This document shows positions 43,569-53,380 of a stretch of 57,843 nucleotides of DNA, in pieces. The stretch covers positions 1-57,843 of the forward strand of contig NZ_UAUI01000019.1 in assembly GCF_900455735.1 (NCBI RefSeq), in the 5' to 3' direction. The position numbers and the translations under genes were made by a program. The notes below the pieces were generated by a model. It was not told the DNA's origin. It did not search any database and worked only from the letters and a program-made list of their open reading frames with translations. This DNA is from Rhodococcus wratislaviensis. Lineage in GTDB: Bacteria > Actinomycetota > Actinomycetes > Mycobacteriales > Mycobacteriaceae. Within the stretch, counting starts at the first letter, position 1. Every line of letters begins with the position of its first letter.

Positions 43569-44856
43569 CGCCTCGTCGATCATCGCCGCCAAGCGCGACG
43601 GCAGAGAACTGTCCGGTGCAGAGATCGACTGGGTGGTCGAGGCATTCACCCGGGGGGTCGTGGCGGACGAGCAGATGTCGGCGCTGGCCATGGCGATCTA
43701 CTTCCGTGGGATGACCCGCGAGGAGGTGAGCCGCTGGACCACGGCGATGATCTCGTCCGGTCGCCGCCTCGACTTCACCCACCTCGGCCGGCCCACCGTG
43801 GACAAGCACTCGACGGGTGGTGTGGGTGACAAGATCACGCTCCCGCTCGCACCGCTGGTCGCCGCGTGCGGCGCCGCGGTGCCGCAACTGTCGGGACGCG
43901 GGCTCGGTCACACCGGCGGAACCCTCGACAAGCTCGAGTCGATCCCGGGCTGGCGCGCCGACCTCGACACCTCCGAGATGGCCGAGATCCTGTCCGATCC
44001 CGCCGTCGGAGCGGTCGTGTGCGCCGCGGGCTCGGACCTGGCACCGGCGGACCGGCGGTTGTACGCGCTCCGCGACGTCACCGGGACGGTCGAGTCGATT
44101 CCCCTGATCGCCAGCTCGATCATGAGCAAGAAGATCGCCGAGGGCACCGGTGCGCTCGTGCTCGACGTCAAGGTCGGGTCGGGCGCGTTCATGAAGAAGC
44201 TCGACGACGCGCGGGAGCTCGCCCAGACGATGGTCGACCTCGGGAGCGACGCCGGAGTGCGGACGATGGCGTTGCTCACGGCGATGGACGCGCCACTCGG
44301 CCACACGGCGGGCAATGCGCTGGAGGTGCGGGAATCGCTGGAGGTGCTGGCCGGCGGCGGCCCGTCCGACGTCGTCGAACTGACCCTCGAGCTCGCGCGA
44401 GAAATGTTGAAGGCAGCCGGAATCGACGGAGTCGACCCCGCCGACAAACTGCGTGACGGCTCCGCCATGGACCGCTGGCGGAGGATGATCGCCGCCCAGG
44501 GCGGCGACCCCGACGCGCCGCTGCCGACGGCCCGGCACACCGAGGTGCTGCTCTCCGAGTCGGACGGGGTGGTGTGCGGCCTCGACGCCATGGCGGTCGG
44601 GCTCGCCGCATGGCGGCTCGGTGCGGGTCGCGCGCGACAGGGCGAGCCGGTGCAGGCGGGGGCGGGCATCGAGTTGCACGCGAAGCCGGGGGAGACGGTG
44701 TCGGTGGGCACCCCGCTCGTCACGCTGCACACCGACACGCCCGAACGGTTCGCCGCGGCGAAAGCCGCACTTTCCGAAGCCTGGACGGTCGTGGCCGACG
44801 CGCCGTCGGTGACCACGCCGCTCGTCATCGAGCGGATAGAGGATCCCTCACGCTAA
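43561..44856 (+). CDS. deoA: Thymidine phosphorylase
   Basis: The 431-aa phosphorylase has the phosphate/nucleoside signature VDKHSTGGVGDKITLPLAPLV and SGRGLGHTGGTLDKLESIPG. C-terminal beta domain ends with HAKPGETVSVGTPLVTLHTD. It splits thymidine or deoxyuridine to base and deoxyribose-1-phosphate, next to cdd and add in a pyrimidine/purine salvage operon. Confidence 0.95.
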   Translation: MHDASSIIAAKRDGRELSGAEIDWVVEAFTRGVVADEQMSALAMAIYFRGMTREEVSRWTTAMISSGRRLDFTHLGRPTVDKHSTGGVGDKITLPLAPLVAACGAAVPQLSGRGLGHTGGTLDKLESIPGWRADLDTSEMAEILSDPAVGAVVCAAGSDLAPADRRLYALRDVTGTVESIPLIASSIMSKKIAEGTGALVLDVKVGSGAFMKKLDDARELAQTMVDLGSDAGVRTMALLTAMDAPLGHTAGNALEVRESLEVLAGGGPSDVVELTLELAREMLKAAGIDGVDPADKLRDGSAMDRWRRMIAAQGGDPDAPLPTARHTEVLLSESDGVVCGLDAMAVGLAAWRLGAGRARQGEPVQAGAGIELHAKPGETVSVGTPLVTLHTDTPERFAAAKAALSEAWTVVADAPSVTTPLVIERIEDPSR

Positions 44857-44865
44857 CGTCGTCGC

Positions 44866-45951
44866 ATGACCGCACTGGATCTGTCGGCCCTGCGCCGAGC
44901 GCCGAAGGTGTTGCTGCACGACCATCTCGACGGAGGTCTCCGGCCCGAGACGGTTCTCGAACTCGCCCGCGACTGCGGCTACGACGCGCTGCCCGCCGAC
45001 ACCGCGCCTGCGCTCGCCACGTGGTTCCGGGAGGCCGCCGACAGCGGCTCGCTCGAGAGATACCTCGAGACGTTCGCTCATACGGTCGCGGTCATGCAGA
45101 CACCCGTCGGGCTCGAACGCGTCGCCCGTGAATGCGCCGAGGACCTCGCGGACGACGGCGTGGTCTACGCCGAGGTCCGGTTCGCCCCGGAGCAGCACCT
45201 CGAAGAGGGGCTCACCCTGGACGAGGTGGTGGAACAGGTCCTGCTGGGGTTCGAGGCCGGGGAGTCGGCGGCGGAGGTGCGCGGCCAGAACATCCGGATC
45301 GGCGTTCTGCTCACTGCGATGCGGCACGCGGCGCGGTCCCGGGAGATCGCGGAACTGGCGATCCGGTTCCGGGACCGCGGCGTCGTCGGTTTCGACATCG
45401 CCGGCGCCGAGGCCGGCAATCCGCCCAGCCGCCACCTCGATGCCTTCGAGTACATGCGGGGCAGCAATGCACACTTCACGATTCATGCGGGCGAGGCGTT
45501 CGGTCTGCCGTCGATCCACGAGGCCATCGCGTTCTGCGGGACCGACCGGCTCGGGCACGGGGTCCGGATCACGGACGACATCACGATCGGCGACGACGGC
45601 GTCCCGGTGCTGGGCACGCTCGCGAACTATGTGCGGGACAAGAGGATCCCCCTGGAACTGTGTCCCAGTTCCAACGTCCAGACCGGGGCCGTGGACGCCC
45701 TCGAGAACCATCCGTTCGACCTGCTCGCCCGGCTGCGGTTCCGGGTGACCGTCAACACCGACAACCGGCTGATGAGCGACACCAGCATGAGTCAGGAGAT
45801 GCTCCGCCTCGTCGAGACGTTCGGATACGGCTGGACGGATCTCGAGCGCTACACCATCAACGCCATGAAATCGGCATTCATCCCGTTCGATCAGCGGCTG
45901 CAGCTGATCGACGAGGTGATCAAGCCGGGATTCGCCGTGCTGGTGGGCTGA
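44866..45951 (+). CDS. add: Adenosine deaminase
   Basis: The 361-aa TIM-barrel enzyme has the metal-binding [22 protein letters not shown] with catalytic His/Glu, GHGVRI, and [13 protein letters not shown]. Length and motifs fit the classical zinc enzyme converting adenosine to inosine. ATG 9 bp after deoA. Confidence 0.95.
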   Translation: MTALDLSALRRAPKVLLHDHLDGGLRPETVLELARDCGYDALPADTAPALATWFREAADSGSLERYLETFAHTVAVMQTPVGLERVARECAEDLADDGVVYAEVRFAPEQHLEEGLTLDEVVEQVLLGFEAGESAAEVRGQNIRIGVLLTAMRHAARSREIAELAIRFRDRGVVGFDIAGAEAGNPPSRHLDAFEYMRGSNAHFTIHAGEAFGLPSIHEAIAFCGTDRLGHGVRITDDITIGDDGVPVLGTLANYVRDKRIPLELCPSSNVQTGAVDALENHPFDLLARLRFRVTVNTDNRLMSDTSMSQEMLRLVETFGYGWTDLERYTINAMKSAFIPFDQRLQLIDEVIKPGFAVLVG

Positions 45952-45972
45952 GCGCCCCAGAGGGCGGGCGCT
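45951..45972. terminator. Bidirectional terminator between add and its converging neighbour
   Basis: AGCGCCC-(8)-GGGCGCT stem spans the gap between the two stop codons. Confidence 0.65.
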
Positions 45973-47216
45973 CACACCGTCCGCAGGCGGGCCTCGAACT
46001 CCCGCTCGAGCGTCCGCCACGCCTCGGCCTCGGCGTCGAACGGTGCGCTGGGCGCCATCCGGGTCGGATCCGGGTTGAGGACGAACGAGACGTACCACCC
46101 CAGCGGCTCGGACGTCGCGAGTGCGGTTTCCACCGAATCGTCGTCGGCGAAATCGGCTGCATCGGTGAACAATTCGACTGCGAGGTCGAGCTGGTCCGCG
46201 TCCACGGACTCCGGGCCGGCGGCCAGGTCGTCGGCGAGACCGGGCAGGACGTACACGTTCTCGTCGGTGACCTCGACCTCGAGCGATCCGTCGACGGCCG
46301 CCACCTGGATCTCCTCGTACGTGCTGACCTGCGCGAGGGCGTGCTCGTGGTTGTCGGCGAGGTAGCGGGCCAGCGCGCGTTCGGACGTGAAGACGAAGAT
46401 CGCGCCGTCACGCCCGAGAAAAAGCGCGTCGTCGTCGAGGTAGCAGCGGAGAGTGAAGTAGGTCTCCCCGGACGTGATGATCTTGACGGGGTCGACACCC
46501 ACCGCACCCCAGAACGAGTCGTCCTCCTCCTCGTCCTCGGTATCGAGGTCGAGTGCCACGAACTCCTCGTCTTCCTCGGCCTCGTCGGCCACGTCGTCCA
46601 CGTCGACGGTGTTCTCGTCGGCGGCCACCAGTTCGGCCTCGGCGACGGCTACGGCCTCGGCGTCCACCTCGGGGGTGGCGACGATGTTGTCGACGGCGTC
46701 GAGGACGTCATCCCAGCCCTTCGCGATGGCGGTGCCGATCTGGGCCCACAGCTCCTCGCCCTCGCGGCCCTCGAATGCGCTGGCACCTGCGGGGAGCGCG
46801 CCGAGAATGGGGTTCGCGTTGAAGAACTTGGTGACCACATCCAGTTCGCAGACCTCACCGATGTTGCGCACCATGTTGAGCGTGTCTTCGAGTTCGCTCA
46901 CGACGAGAGCTTCGGGGTCGCTCGCCGCCAGCTCCGGCACACCGATCAGATCGAAGCAGAAGTTCTCGTCGGGCTCGAGTTCGGCGGCGGACAGCCCGGA
47001 CACCACACTCCAGGCGGGATGCTCGACGAGATCGTTGTCGGTGTTCGTGCGGATGAAGGCAGCGAGTTCTGCCACTGATTCGAACCCGTAGAGGTCTTCC
47101 TCGTGACCAAGGAATGCTTCCCACTCGTCGTCGCCCTCACGCCACCGTGGTGCCCACAGTGTCACGAGGTCGCCGTCGGTGAGACCGAGTTCGATCGGGA
47201 CGATGTCTCCAGCCAT
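45972..47216 (-). CDS. Acidic conserved protein, Rv3311-like
   Basis: The 414-aa protein has no signal or membrane helix and is exceptionally acidic; a stretch near 205-245 is almost all Asp/Glu/Ala/Val (DVDDVADEAEEDEEF...). Flanking halves look folded (TLWAPRWREGDDEWEAFLGH; YFTLRCYLDDDALFLGRDGAIFVFTSERALARYLAD). Place between add and upp matches Rv3311 of M. tuberculosis. Function unknown. ATG at 47216 chosen (MAGDIVPIEL); a longer frame lacks signals. Confidence 0.75.
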   Translation of the reverse strand: MAGDIVPIELGLTDGDLVTLWAPRWREGDDEWEAFLGHEEDLYGFESVAELAAFIRTNTDNDLVEHPAWSVVSGLSAAELEPDENFCFDLIGVPELAASDPEALVVSELEDTLNMVRNIGEVCELDVVTKFFNANPILGALPAGASAFEGREGEELWAQIGTAIAKGWDDVLDAVDNIVATPEVDAEAVAVAEAELVAADENTVDVDDVADEAEEDEEFVALDLDTEDEEEDDSFWGAVGVDPVKIITSGETYFTLRCYLDDDALFLGRDGAIFVFTSERALARYLADNHEHALAQVSTYEEIQVAAVDGSLEVEVTDENVYVLPGLADDLAAGPESVDADQLDLAVELFTDAADFADDDSVETALATSEPLGWYVSFVLNPDPTRMAPSAPFDAEAEAWRTLEREFEARLRTV

Positions 47217-47344
47217 GGCGCGAAGCCTATCGACCCCGCGGCCAAAGTTATACCCGGGCTGTCTGCGGACCGTTTCCGACGTATTCCCCGCACCGACGAG
47301 ATGCCGCTCAGCCAGACGGTCGTCGACTCGCCGCGGAGTGAGGG

Positions 47345-47650
47345 TCACACCTTCCCGAACGCGTCCTGCAGCGTCGTCATCACCCGAGTGCGCCGTTCGG
47401 TGGCGAGCCGGGCGGCCTCCTGCGTGGTGCTCGTGATCATCGTCGCGAGTGTGCGGGCGTCGAGCGCCGAGATGGAGTCGTCCATCCAGAGACCGGTCAA
47501 CGTGCCGTTCCCGTCGACTTCGGCCGTGACCTGACCGGACTCGCTCGATGCGCGCGCCGTGATCGCCTGAAGCCCGGCGAGGGCCTCCTCGAGCAGATTC
47601 ACCTGTTCGGTGGCCCGCCCGACGATCGCATCCATGTCGTGTTCGCTCAC
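47345..47650 (-). CDS. YbaB/EbfC-like protein of an ESX-type cluster
   Basis: A 101-aa protein with the YbaB/EbfC layout: N-terminal helix (ATEQVNLLEEALAGLQAI), strand pair (GQVTAEVDGNGTLTGLWMD) and C-terminal helix (TLATMITSTTQEAARLA). Copies of this type (EspL-like) sit in type VII secretion loci. Overlaps the 118-aa gene by 4 bp. Last gene of a four-gene set from 49516. Confidence 0.75.
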   Translation of the reverse strand: MSEHDMDAIVGRATEQVNLLEEALAGLQAITARASSESGQVTAEVDGNGTLTGLWMDDSISALDARTLATMITSTTQEAARLATERRTRVMTTLQDAFGKV

Positions 47651-48003
47651 AGTGGTCGCATCCAGCTCGCCGGGGTGGGTTCTTCCTCGTCCTCGATCGC
47701 CTGCGCGGCCGCGACGTCGGCGCGCGTGGGCAGACCGAGCTTGTCGAGGATCTCGGCGGGCATGCCGTCGCAGGCGAGTTCGTCGCGCCGCCGCGCCCCG
47801 GCCTCCAAGGCCGAGCGCCTGCAGAGCGTCAGGATCTCGTCCGCGAGTCGCTGACCGCCGTACCGGAGTTCACGCGGATCGATGCGGAGTTCGAGTGGCA
47901 GGCCCTGCTCGGTGGTCCGGACCGAGACGGTGCCGGAGCGGTTGCTCACTGCGGCCGTGGTGCCGGCCGGGGGTGGGGTGGGGGGAAACATGATTCCTGT
48001 CAT
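47647..48003 (-). CDS. 118-aa ESX-associated protein of unknown function
   Basis: Pro-rich N-terminus, then a YbaB-like strand pair (SGTVSVRTTEQGLPLELRID) and helix (LRYGGQRLADEILTLCRRSALEAG). ATG overlaps the NlpC gene stop (ATGA) and its stop overlaps the next ATG. Likely a partner of the neighbouring YbaB-like protein; function unknown. Confidence 0.68.
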   Translation of the reverse strand: MTGIMFPPTPPPAGTTAAVSNRSGTVSVRTTEQGLPLELRIDPRELRYGGQRLADEILTLCRRSALEAGARRRDELACDGMPAEILDKLGLPTRADVAAAQAIEDEEEPTPASWMRPL

Positions 48004-49190
48004 TCCGTGGGTCGGTAGAAGCCGTAGAAGCCCATGCCGCTGTTGCTGGTTCGAATCGGACCGACCTGCACGGGATCACCGGCCTCGACGAGTTGGCCGT
48101 TGCCGATCACCATCGCCACGTGACCGTCCCAGACGGCGAGGTCGCCCGGCATGAGGTCGCCCGGGTCGACCGCGGTGCCGACGTTCTGCTCCTGCGCCAG
48201 GCGCGGAAGACCCACGCCGGCTTCGCCGTACGCCCACTGTGTCAGTCCGCTGCAGTCGAGGCCCTCGCCGGGTGACGTCCCGCCCCAGACGTACGGGACA
48301 CCCTGCTGCGACAGCGCGTTGCGGACGGCGTCGGCCGCCTCCTTGTTGGGGGCGACGGCGGTGCTGCCGTCGGGCAGGACCACCTCGACACCCTCGCCGC
48401 CGTGGGCGGAGTCCGAGGTGGACGGCCCGTGACCGGTACCGCCGGACCTGCCGGTGAGGGAATCCGCGCGGGATCCGCCCGAACCGCGTCCCCCCGAGGA
48501 GCGTGCGGCCGGGGCGGCGATGCTCGTCAGGCCCGACATCGGCGACGTTCCCGACGAACTCGCGAACCCGGACGCCGCGCGGCTCACCGCCTCGGAGCCC
48601 GCGGGCGCGACGGGGGCCGCGGAGGCGGGCATCGTGCTGGCCGCGGACGTGCTCGCGGGCGCGGCGGCAGCGGGCGCGGACGGGGTGTCTTCGGTGGGTG
48701 TGAGGGCGATCATCCTGCCGGTCTGCTCGCCGAGTTCGGCCCGCACCTTCGCGACGACCGCGGTGGCCCGGCCGAGGTGGTCGAGCGCCGCCGCGATGAT
48801 CATCGCCTGACCGGGTGGGGTGGCCAGGGCGGGTCCGGCGGCGACCGCGAGGGAGATGAACGACTGCAGGATCTCCTGCAGTTGCAGCATTCCGGCCCGG
48901 ACGATCTCGGAGGCCTCGGCGACGACGGCAGCCATGTCGTTGCCGCGATCGGAGACCGCGACCGTCGACCGCTGCGCCTCCTCGGTCTTCACGATCGCAC
49001 CGGTGCCGCCCTTGCCCTGCCAGTCGCCGTAGATCGAGCTGATGCCGGTGCGCCCGGTGTCGTGCACGGCGTCGATGGCGACCGAGGACGCGCGCAGGGC
49101 GTCGGCCGGTCCGCCGGCGGGGAGGACGCCGCTGCCGAACGCCCCGAGCAGATCGAGGATCGGGCGGGTGAGGAGATCGATGGGGATCAC
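48000..49190 (-). CDS. NlpC/P60 cell-wall hydrolase with WXG-like helical N-terminus
   Basis: The 396-aa protein has a helical N-terminal domain (about 1-170, with SSIYGDWQGKGG and long Ala-rich helices), a Ser/Pro/Ala linker (about 185-285), and a C-terminal NlpC/P60 domain with catalytic Cys in LDCSGLTQWAYG and His in WDGHVAMVIG. No Sec signal, so export probably depends on the helical domain and a type VII system. GTG start at 49190; the frame stays open upstream but overlaps the EspC-like gene. Confidence 0.82.
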   Translation of the reverse strand: MIPIDLLTRPILDLLGAFGSGVLPAGGPADALRASSVAIDAVHDTGRTGISSIYGDWQGKGGTGAIVKTEEAQRSTVAVSDRGNDMAAVVAEASEIVRAGMLQLQEILQSFISLAVAAGPALATPPGQAMIIAAALDHLGRATAVVAKVRAELGEQTGRMIALTPTEDTPSAPAAAAPASTSAASTMPASAAPVAPAGSEAVSRAASGFASSSGTSPMSGLTSIAAPAARSSGGRGSGGSRADSLTGRSGGTGHGPSTSDSAHGGEGVEVVLPDGSTAVAPNKEAADAVRNALSQQGVPYVWGGTSPGEGLDCSGLTQWAYGEAGVGLPRLAQEQNVGTAVDPGDLMPGDLAVWDGHVAMVIGNGQLVEAGDPVQVGPIRTSNSGMGFYGFYRPTE

Positions 49191-49192
49191 GG

Positions 49193-49516
49193 TCAGGCCT
49201 CCAGCCCGACCGCGTGCGCGGCGAGAGCGGCCGTGGTGGCCGCCTCGGTGCCCTCGTACGTGGCGGCGTTCGCGAGGGCGGTTGCGCTGATCCCGCCGAG
49301 GACGCCGGACAGTTTCTCGATGGAAGCCAGGTGCGCGGCGTGCGCCGTGGCGAACGCGGCGACGAAGTCTCCGCCGATCACCCCGAAGACCGGTCCGAGC
49401 AGGAGCGGCCCCGCGGCAGCGGCCCCGAGACCTGCGGCCTGCATCTCCGCCGACATGGTCGCGGCCGTGGCTGCGAACTCGGCGATACTCGCGGTATCCG
49501 CCCTCAAGTCGTTCAT
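49193..49516 (-). CDS. EspC/WXG100-like secreted protein
   Basis: A 107-aa all-helical Ala-rich protein without Sec signal. The second half carries YEGTE, a Y-x3-E match to the type VII export signal. Start taken at 49516 because GGGGGG lies 6 nt upstream; an ATG at 49522 is too close. It ends 3 bp before the NlpC gene, so the pair is probably exported together. No ESX membrane or ATPase gene is in the window. Confidence 0.72.
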   Translation of the reverse strand: MNDLRADTASIAEFAATAATMSAEMQAAGLGAAAAGPLLLGPVFGVIGGDFVAAFATAHAAHLASIEKLSGVLGGISATALANAATYEGTEAATTAALAAHAVGLEA

Positions 49517-49648
49517 CGTCATCCCCCCAGTCGGATTTGATCCCGGTCACCATATTGGACGCAGGTGAGACCGATTCGGTTCCACCCCCGATTCGCCGAG
49601 AATCGCTCTCCTGCGAAATCTCGCCCCGCGCCCCCTTATTCTTCGAAC

Positions 49649-50272
49649 ATGAACACGCACGTCGTCGACCACCCGCTCGCAGCGGTCCTCCTGACAACGA
49701 TGCGCGATGCGCGCAGCGACAATGCCACATTTCGGGCCGCTTTGCGACGGCTGACACACATGTTGGTGTACGAGGCGATGCGCGAGGCTCCGGTCGAGAC
49801 GTTCGACGTGGTCACGCCCATCGCGACGACCGACGGGGTGCGGCTCACCCATCCGCCGTTGCTCGTTCCCGTCCTGCGCGCCGGACTGGGCATGGTCGAG
49901 CAGGCCAGCAGCCTGATCCCGCAGGCGCGAGTCGGTTTCGTCGGCATGGCCCGGGACGAGGAGACGCATCTGCCGGTGCCGTACCTCGAGTCGCTCCCCG
50001 CGGACCTGTCCGGCATCCCGGTCTACGTCCTCGACCCGATGCTCGCGACCGGCGGTTCGATGGTGCACACGATCGACTTGCTCGTCGCCCGCGGCGCCAC
50101 GGACGTCACCGCAGTGTGCGTCGTCGCCGCGCCCGAAGGTGTTGCCGCCCTCTCCGCGTCGGGTCATCCCGTGAGACTCGTCACCGCTGCGGTCGACGAG
50201 GGACTCAACGAGAACGCGTTCATCGTGCCCGGCCTCGGCGATGCCGGGGACCGTCAGTTCGGACCTCGCTGA
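49649..50272 (+). CDS. upp: Uracil phosphoribosyltransferase
   Basis: The 207-aa PRTase has [12 protein letters not shown], the PRPP loop [13 protein letters not shown] and the C-terminal uracil site [13 protein letters not shown]. It makes UMP from uracil and PRPP. Start at [10 protein letters not shown]. Divergent from the EspC-like gene across 132 bp, converging with pmmB. Confidence 0.96.
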   Translation: MNTHVVDHPLAAVLLTTMRDARSDNATFRAALRRLTHMLVYEAMREAPVETFDVVTPIATTDGVRLTHPPLLVPVLRAGLGMVEQASSLIPQARVGFVGMARDEETHLPVPYLESLPADLSGIPVYVLDPMLATGGSMVHTIDLLVARGATDVTAVCVVAAPEGVAALSASGHPVRLVTAAVDEGLNENAFIVPGLGDAGDRQFGPR

Positions 50273-50280
50273 CTTCCCGG

Positions 50281-51870
50281 CTACAGGGCTTCGGCGAACT
50301 CGCGCAACAGGTTCAACCGGGTCGCGGCCCTCTCGCGGGCCGCGGGTAGCGCCGATCGATCCGGCACCGGGACGACCACCTCCAGGTAGCACTTGAGCTT
50401 GGGTTCGGTTCCCGAGGGGCGCACGACCATCCGGACGGTGGACCCCGCGAGTACGACGGCGTCGGTGCGGGACTGCCCGCGCAGTTCCGCCAGATCCGTG
50501 GCCTCGACGGGTTCGCCGGCCAGTTCGGCAGGCAGTTCCGACCGCAGGCGTCGCATCATCGCGGTGATGTCCGCGAGGTCGGTGACGCGTCGCGACACCT
50601 GGTCTCCCGCGTGCAACCCGAATTCGAGTGCGTAGTCGTCCAGCCTGTCGAGGAGGGTCGACCCCTCGGCTCGCAGCGTCGCGGCGAGGTCGGCGGCCAC
50701 CACCGCGGCGGAGATACCGTCCTTGTCGCGCACCGACTCCGGGTCGACGCAGTGACCGATCGCTTCCTCGTACGCGTACACGAGACCCTCACCGGCCCGC
50801 ACGAGCCACTTGAAGCCGGTGAGGGTGCGCGCGAAGCGGGCGCCGCGGGCCTCGGCGAGCTTTCCGAGGAGGGCGGATGAGACGATCGTCGTCGCGACGA
50901 GCGAGTCGGCCGGGGCGGAGGCGAGGACGTGCTCGCCGAGGAGGACGCCCGTCTCGTCGCCGCGGAGCATCCGCCAGCCGTCCGGCCCGCGCACGCCGAC
51001 CGCGCACCGGTCGGCATCGGGGTCGAGGGCGATCGCGAGGTCGGCGCCGACGTCCGCGGCGAGAGCGATGACGGCGTCCGAGGCGCCCGGCTCCTCGGGA
51101 TTGGGGAACTCGACGGTCGGGAAGTCGGGGTCCGGGCCGAACTGGGTCGCGACGGTGTGGACGTCGGTGAATCCGGCGGATTTCAGTGCGGTGACTGCGG
51201 TCTCGCCGCCGACGCCGTGCATGGCGGTGAGCGCGATGCGCAGGGTCCGCGACCGTCCCGTCGGCAGGGACGCGACCCGGTCGACGTAGCGGTCGAGGAG
51301 TTCTTCGGACGCCGGCGTCACCACCGTGCGGGGGACGAGATTCGCCGGCCCGATCCGGCTGATCGATGCTTCGATCTCCCTGTCGGACGGCGAGATCAAC
51401 TGGGCGCCGCCGTCGAGGTAGACCTTGTATCCGTTGTCGGCGGCGGGGTTGTGGGAGGCGGTGATCTGCACGCCGGCCGCGGCCCGGAGGAGGCGGACCG
51501 CGAACGCGACGATCGGCGTGGGGAGCGGGCGGGGGAGGAGGACGACCGAGAATCCCGCGGCCGCCAGCACTTCCGCCGCGGCGACGGCGAACTTCTCGGA
51601 TCCGTGCCGCGCGTCGCGCCCGACGACGACGGTGGAGCCGCCCAGGCACCGGTCTTTCAGCCACGCGCCCAGCCCGGCCGTCGTGCGGATCACCACGGCG
51701 AGATTCATGCCGTTCGGGCCTGCCCGCACCGGCCCGCGCAGACCCGCGGTCCCGAAACTCAGCGGAGCGGCGAAGCGGTCGGCGAGCTCGTCGGCGGAGA
51801 GGCTCGCGAGTTCCGCCCGCGTTTCGGGGTCGGGATCGGTGTCGATCCAGTCCGCGATCGGATCGTTCAC
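50281..51870 (-). CDS. pmmB: Phosphomannomutase / phosphoglucomutase
   Basis: The 529-aa alpha-D-phosphohexomutase has [15 protein letters not shown], the phosphoserine loop [15 protein letters not shown], metal site DPDADRCAV, sugar loop GDETG and the phosphate site RPSGTEPK. Length is that of the long PGM/PMM group including PmmB. GTG start overlaps the deoD stop (GTGA). Confidence 0.93.
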   Translation of the reverse strand: MNDPIADWIDTDPDPETRAELASLSADELADRFAAPLSFGTAGLRGPVRAGPNGMNLAVVIRTTAGLGAWLKDRCLGGSTVVVGRDARHGSEKFAVAAAEVLAAAGFSVVLLPRPLPTPIVAFAVRLLRAAAGVQITASHNPAADNGYKVYLDGGAQLISPSDREIEASISRIGPANLVPRTVVTPASEELLDRYVDRVASLPTGRSRTLRIALTAMHGVGGETAVTALKSAGFTDVHTVATQFGPDPDFPTVEFPNPEEPGASDAVIALAADVGADLAIALDPDADRCAVGVRGPDGWRMLRGDETGVLLGEHVLASAPADSLVATTIVSSALLGKLAEARGARFARTLTGFKWLVRAGEGLVYAYEEAIGHCVDPESVRDKDGISAAVVAADLAATLRAEGSTLLDRLDDYALEFGLHAGDQVSRRVTDLADITAMMRRLRSELPAELAGEPVEATDLAELRGQSRTDAVVLAGSTVRMVVRPSGTEPKLKCYLEVVVPVPDRSALPAARERAATRLNLLREFAEAL

Positions 51871-52649
51871 AAGCGTTCCACCAGTTCTCGCAGGAGACCG
51901 CCCATGCGGTCGGCGGACGCCCGGCCCGCGGCGAGGACCTCCTCGTGGTTCAGGTGCTCGCCGGTGATGCCGGCCGCGAGATTGGTCACCATCGAGATCC
52001 CGAGGACACGGGCGCCGAGCGCCCGCGCCGCGATCGTCTCGTGGACGGTGGACATGCCGACGAGATCCGCACCGATCGTCCGCAGCATCCGGATCTCGGC
52101 GGGGGTCTCGTAGTGCGGACCCGGCAGACCGGCGTAGACGCCTTCGCTCAGCGACCCGTCGATGTCGCGGGCGAGGGCCCGCAGTTCGGGGTCGTACGCG
52201 TCGACCAGGTCGACGAACTCCGCGCCCACGAGAGGTGACCGGGCCGTGAGGTTGAGGTGATCGCTGATCAGCACGGGCTGTCCGACGGTGAAGTCCTCGC
52301 GGATTCCCCCGGCCGCGTTCGTCAGGATGACGGTCGTCGCTCCGGCGGCGATGGCCGTGCGCACCGGGTGGACGACGGACGACAGGGGATGGCCCTCGTA
52401 GGCGTGGGTACGGCCGAGGAGGACGAGGACCCGCTTGCCTTCCACGTCCACGGAGCGGATCGTTCCGGCGTGACCCGCGGCCGAGGGTGGTGTGAACCCC
52501 GGTAGATCCGCCATCGGGACGGTGCAGAGTGATTCGCCGAACCGGTCGGCGGCGGCATTCCACCCCGATCCGAGGACGACGGCGATCGAGTGTTCGGCGC
52601 AGTTCGTGTGCGCGGCGAGCGCGGCGGCCGCGGCGTCTGGCGTTCCCAT
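51867..52649 (-). CDS. deoD: Purine nucleoside phosphorylase (trimeric class)
   Basis: The 260-aa enzyme has VVLGSGWN, the phosphate site [29 protein letters not shown] and the base site [12 protein letters not shown]. These belong to the trimeric (PunA-like) PNPs that use inosine and guanosine; the gene is called deoD in M. tuberculosis. Start at 52649, 20 bp from the divergent crotonase gene. Confidence 0.94.
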   Translation of the reverse strand: MGTPDAAAAALAAHTNCAEHSIAVVLGSGWNAAADRFGESLCTVPMADLPGFTPPSAAGHAGTIRSVDVEGKRVLVLLGRTHAYEGHPLSSVVHPVRTAIAAGATTVILTNAAGGIREDFTVGQPVLISDHLNLTARSPLVGAEFVDLVDAYDPELRALARDIDGSLSEGVYAGLPGPHYETPAEIRMLRTIGADLVGMSTVHETIAARALGARVLGISMVTNLAAGITGEHLNHEEVLAAGRASADRMGGLLRELVERL

Positions 52650-52669
52650 GAGGCGATAGTCTTCCACTC

Positions 52670-53368
52670 ATGCCCTATCTCGATCGCGACGGCGACGTAT
52701 TCATCCTGTACCTCGGCAACGAGGGCGAGACGGACAACGAGAACCGCTTCCATCCGGACTGGATCGACGCCACCCACGCCGCACTGGACGAGGTGGAAGC
52801 CCACGAGGGTCCCGCCGCACTGGTCACGACCGCGACGGGCAAGTTCTTCACGAACGGCCTGGACACCACGTGGATCTTCGCGAACACGGACAAGCTCCCG
52901 GAATACCTCGACCGGGTGCACACGATCTACAGCCGACTGCTCGCGTTCCCGATGGCCACCGTCGCCGCCGTCCAGGGGCACGGTTTCGGTGCCGGCGCGA
53001 TGCTCGCCACGTCGCACGACTTCCGGGTCATGCGCGCCGACCGCGGGTTCTACTGCCTCCCCGAGGTGTCGCTGAACATGCCTTTCACCGTGGGGATGTC
53101 GGCGCTCCTCAACACTCGTCTGCCGAAGCAGACCGCGGTCGAGGCGATGACGACGGGCCGCCGCTACGGCGGTTCCGACGCGCTCGCCGCGGGCATCGTC
53201 GACGAACTCGCGGACGGCGACGGCGTCCTCGCGGCCGCCGTGACACGGGCCGCCGCGCTCACCGCCACCCGCGGCGCCAACCTCGCCGGGATCAAGCGCG
53301 GAATCCATCACGACGCCCTCGCCGCGCTCGCCACGGTGACGGACAAGAGCAACTTCAGCTTCGGGTGA
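52670..53368 (+). CDS. Enoyl-CoA hydratase/isomerase family protein
   Basis: A 232-aa crotonase fold with oxyanion-hole segments TTATGKFFTNGLDT and AAVQGHGFGAGAMLA. The second half (PEVSLNMPFTVGMSALL) resembles delta3,delta2-enoyl-CoA isomerases more than hydratases; the hydratase Glu pair is not evident. Inserted between deoD and amiB1. Substrate unknown. Confidence 0.83.
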   Translation: MPYLDRDGDVFILYLGNEGETDNENRFHPDWIDATHAALDEVEAHEGPAALVTTATGKFFTNGLDTTWIFANTDKLPEYLDRVHTIYSRLLAFPMATVAAVQGHGFGAGAMLATSHDFRVMRADRGFYCLPEVSLNMPFTVGMSALLNTRLPKQTAVEAMTTGRRYGGSDALAAGIVDELADGDGVLAAAVTRAAALTATRGANLAGIKRGIHHDALAALATVTDKSNFSFG

Positions 53369-53380
53369 GAGAATGAGCAC

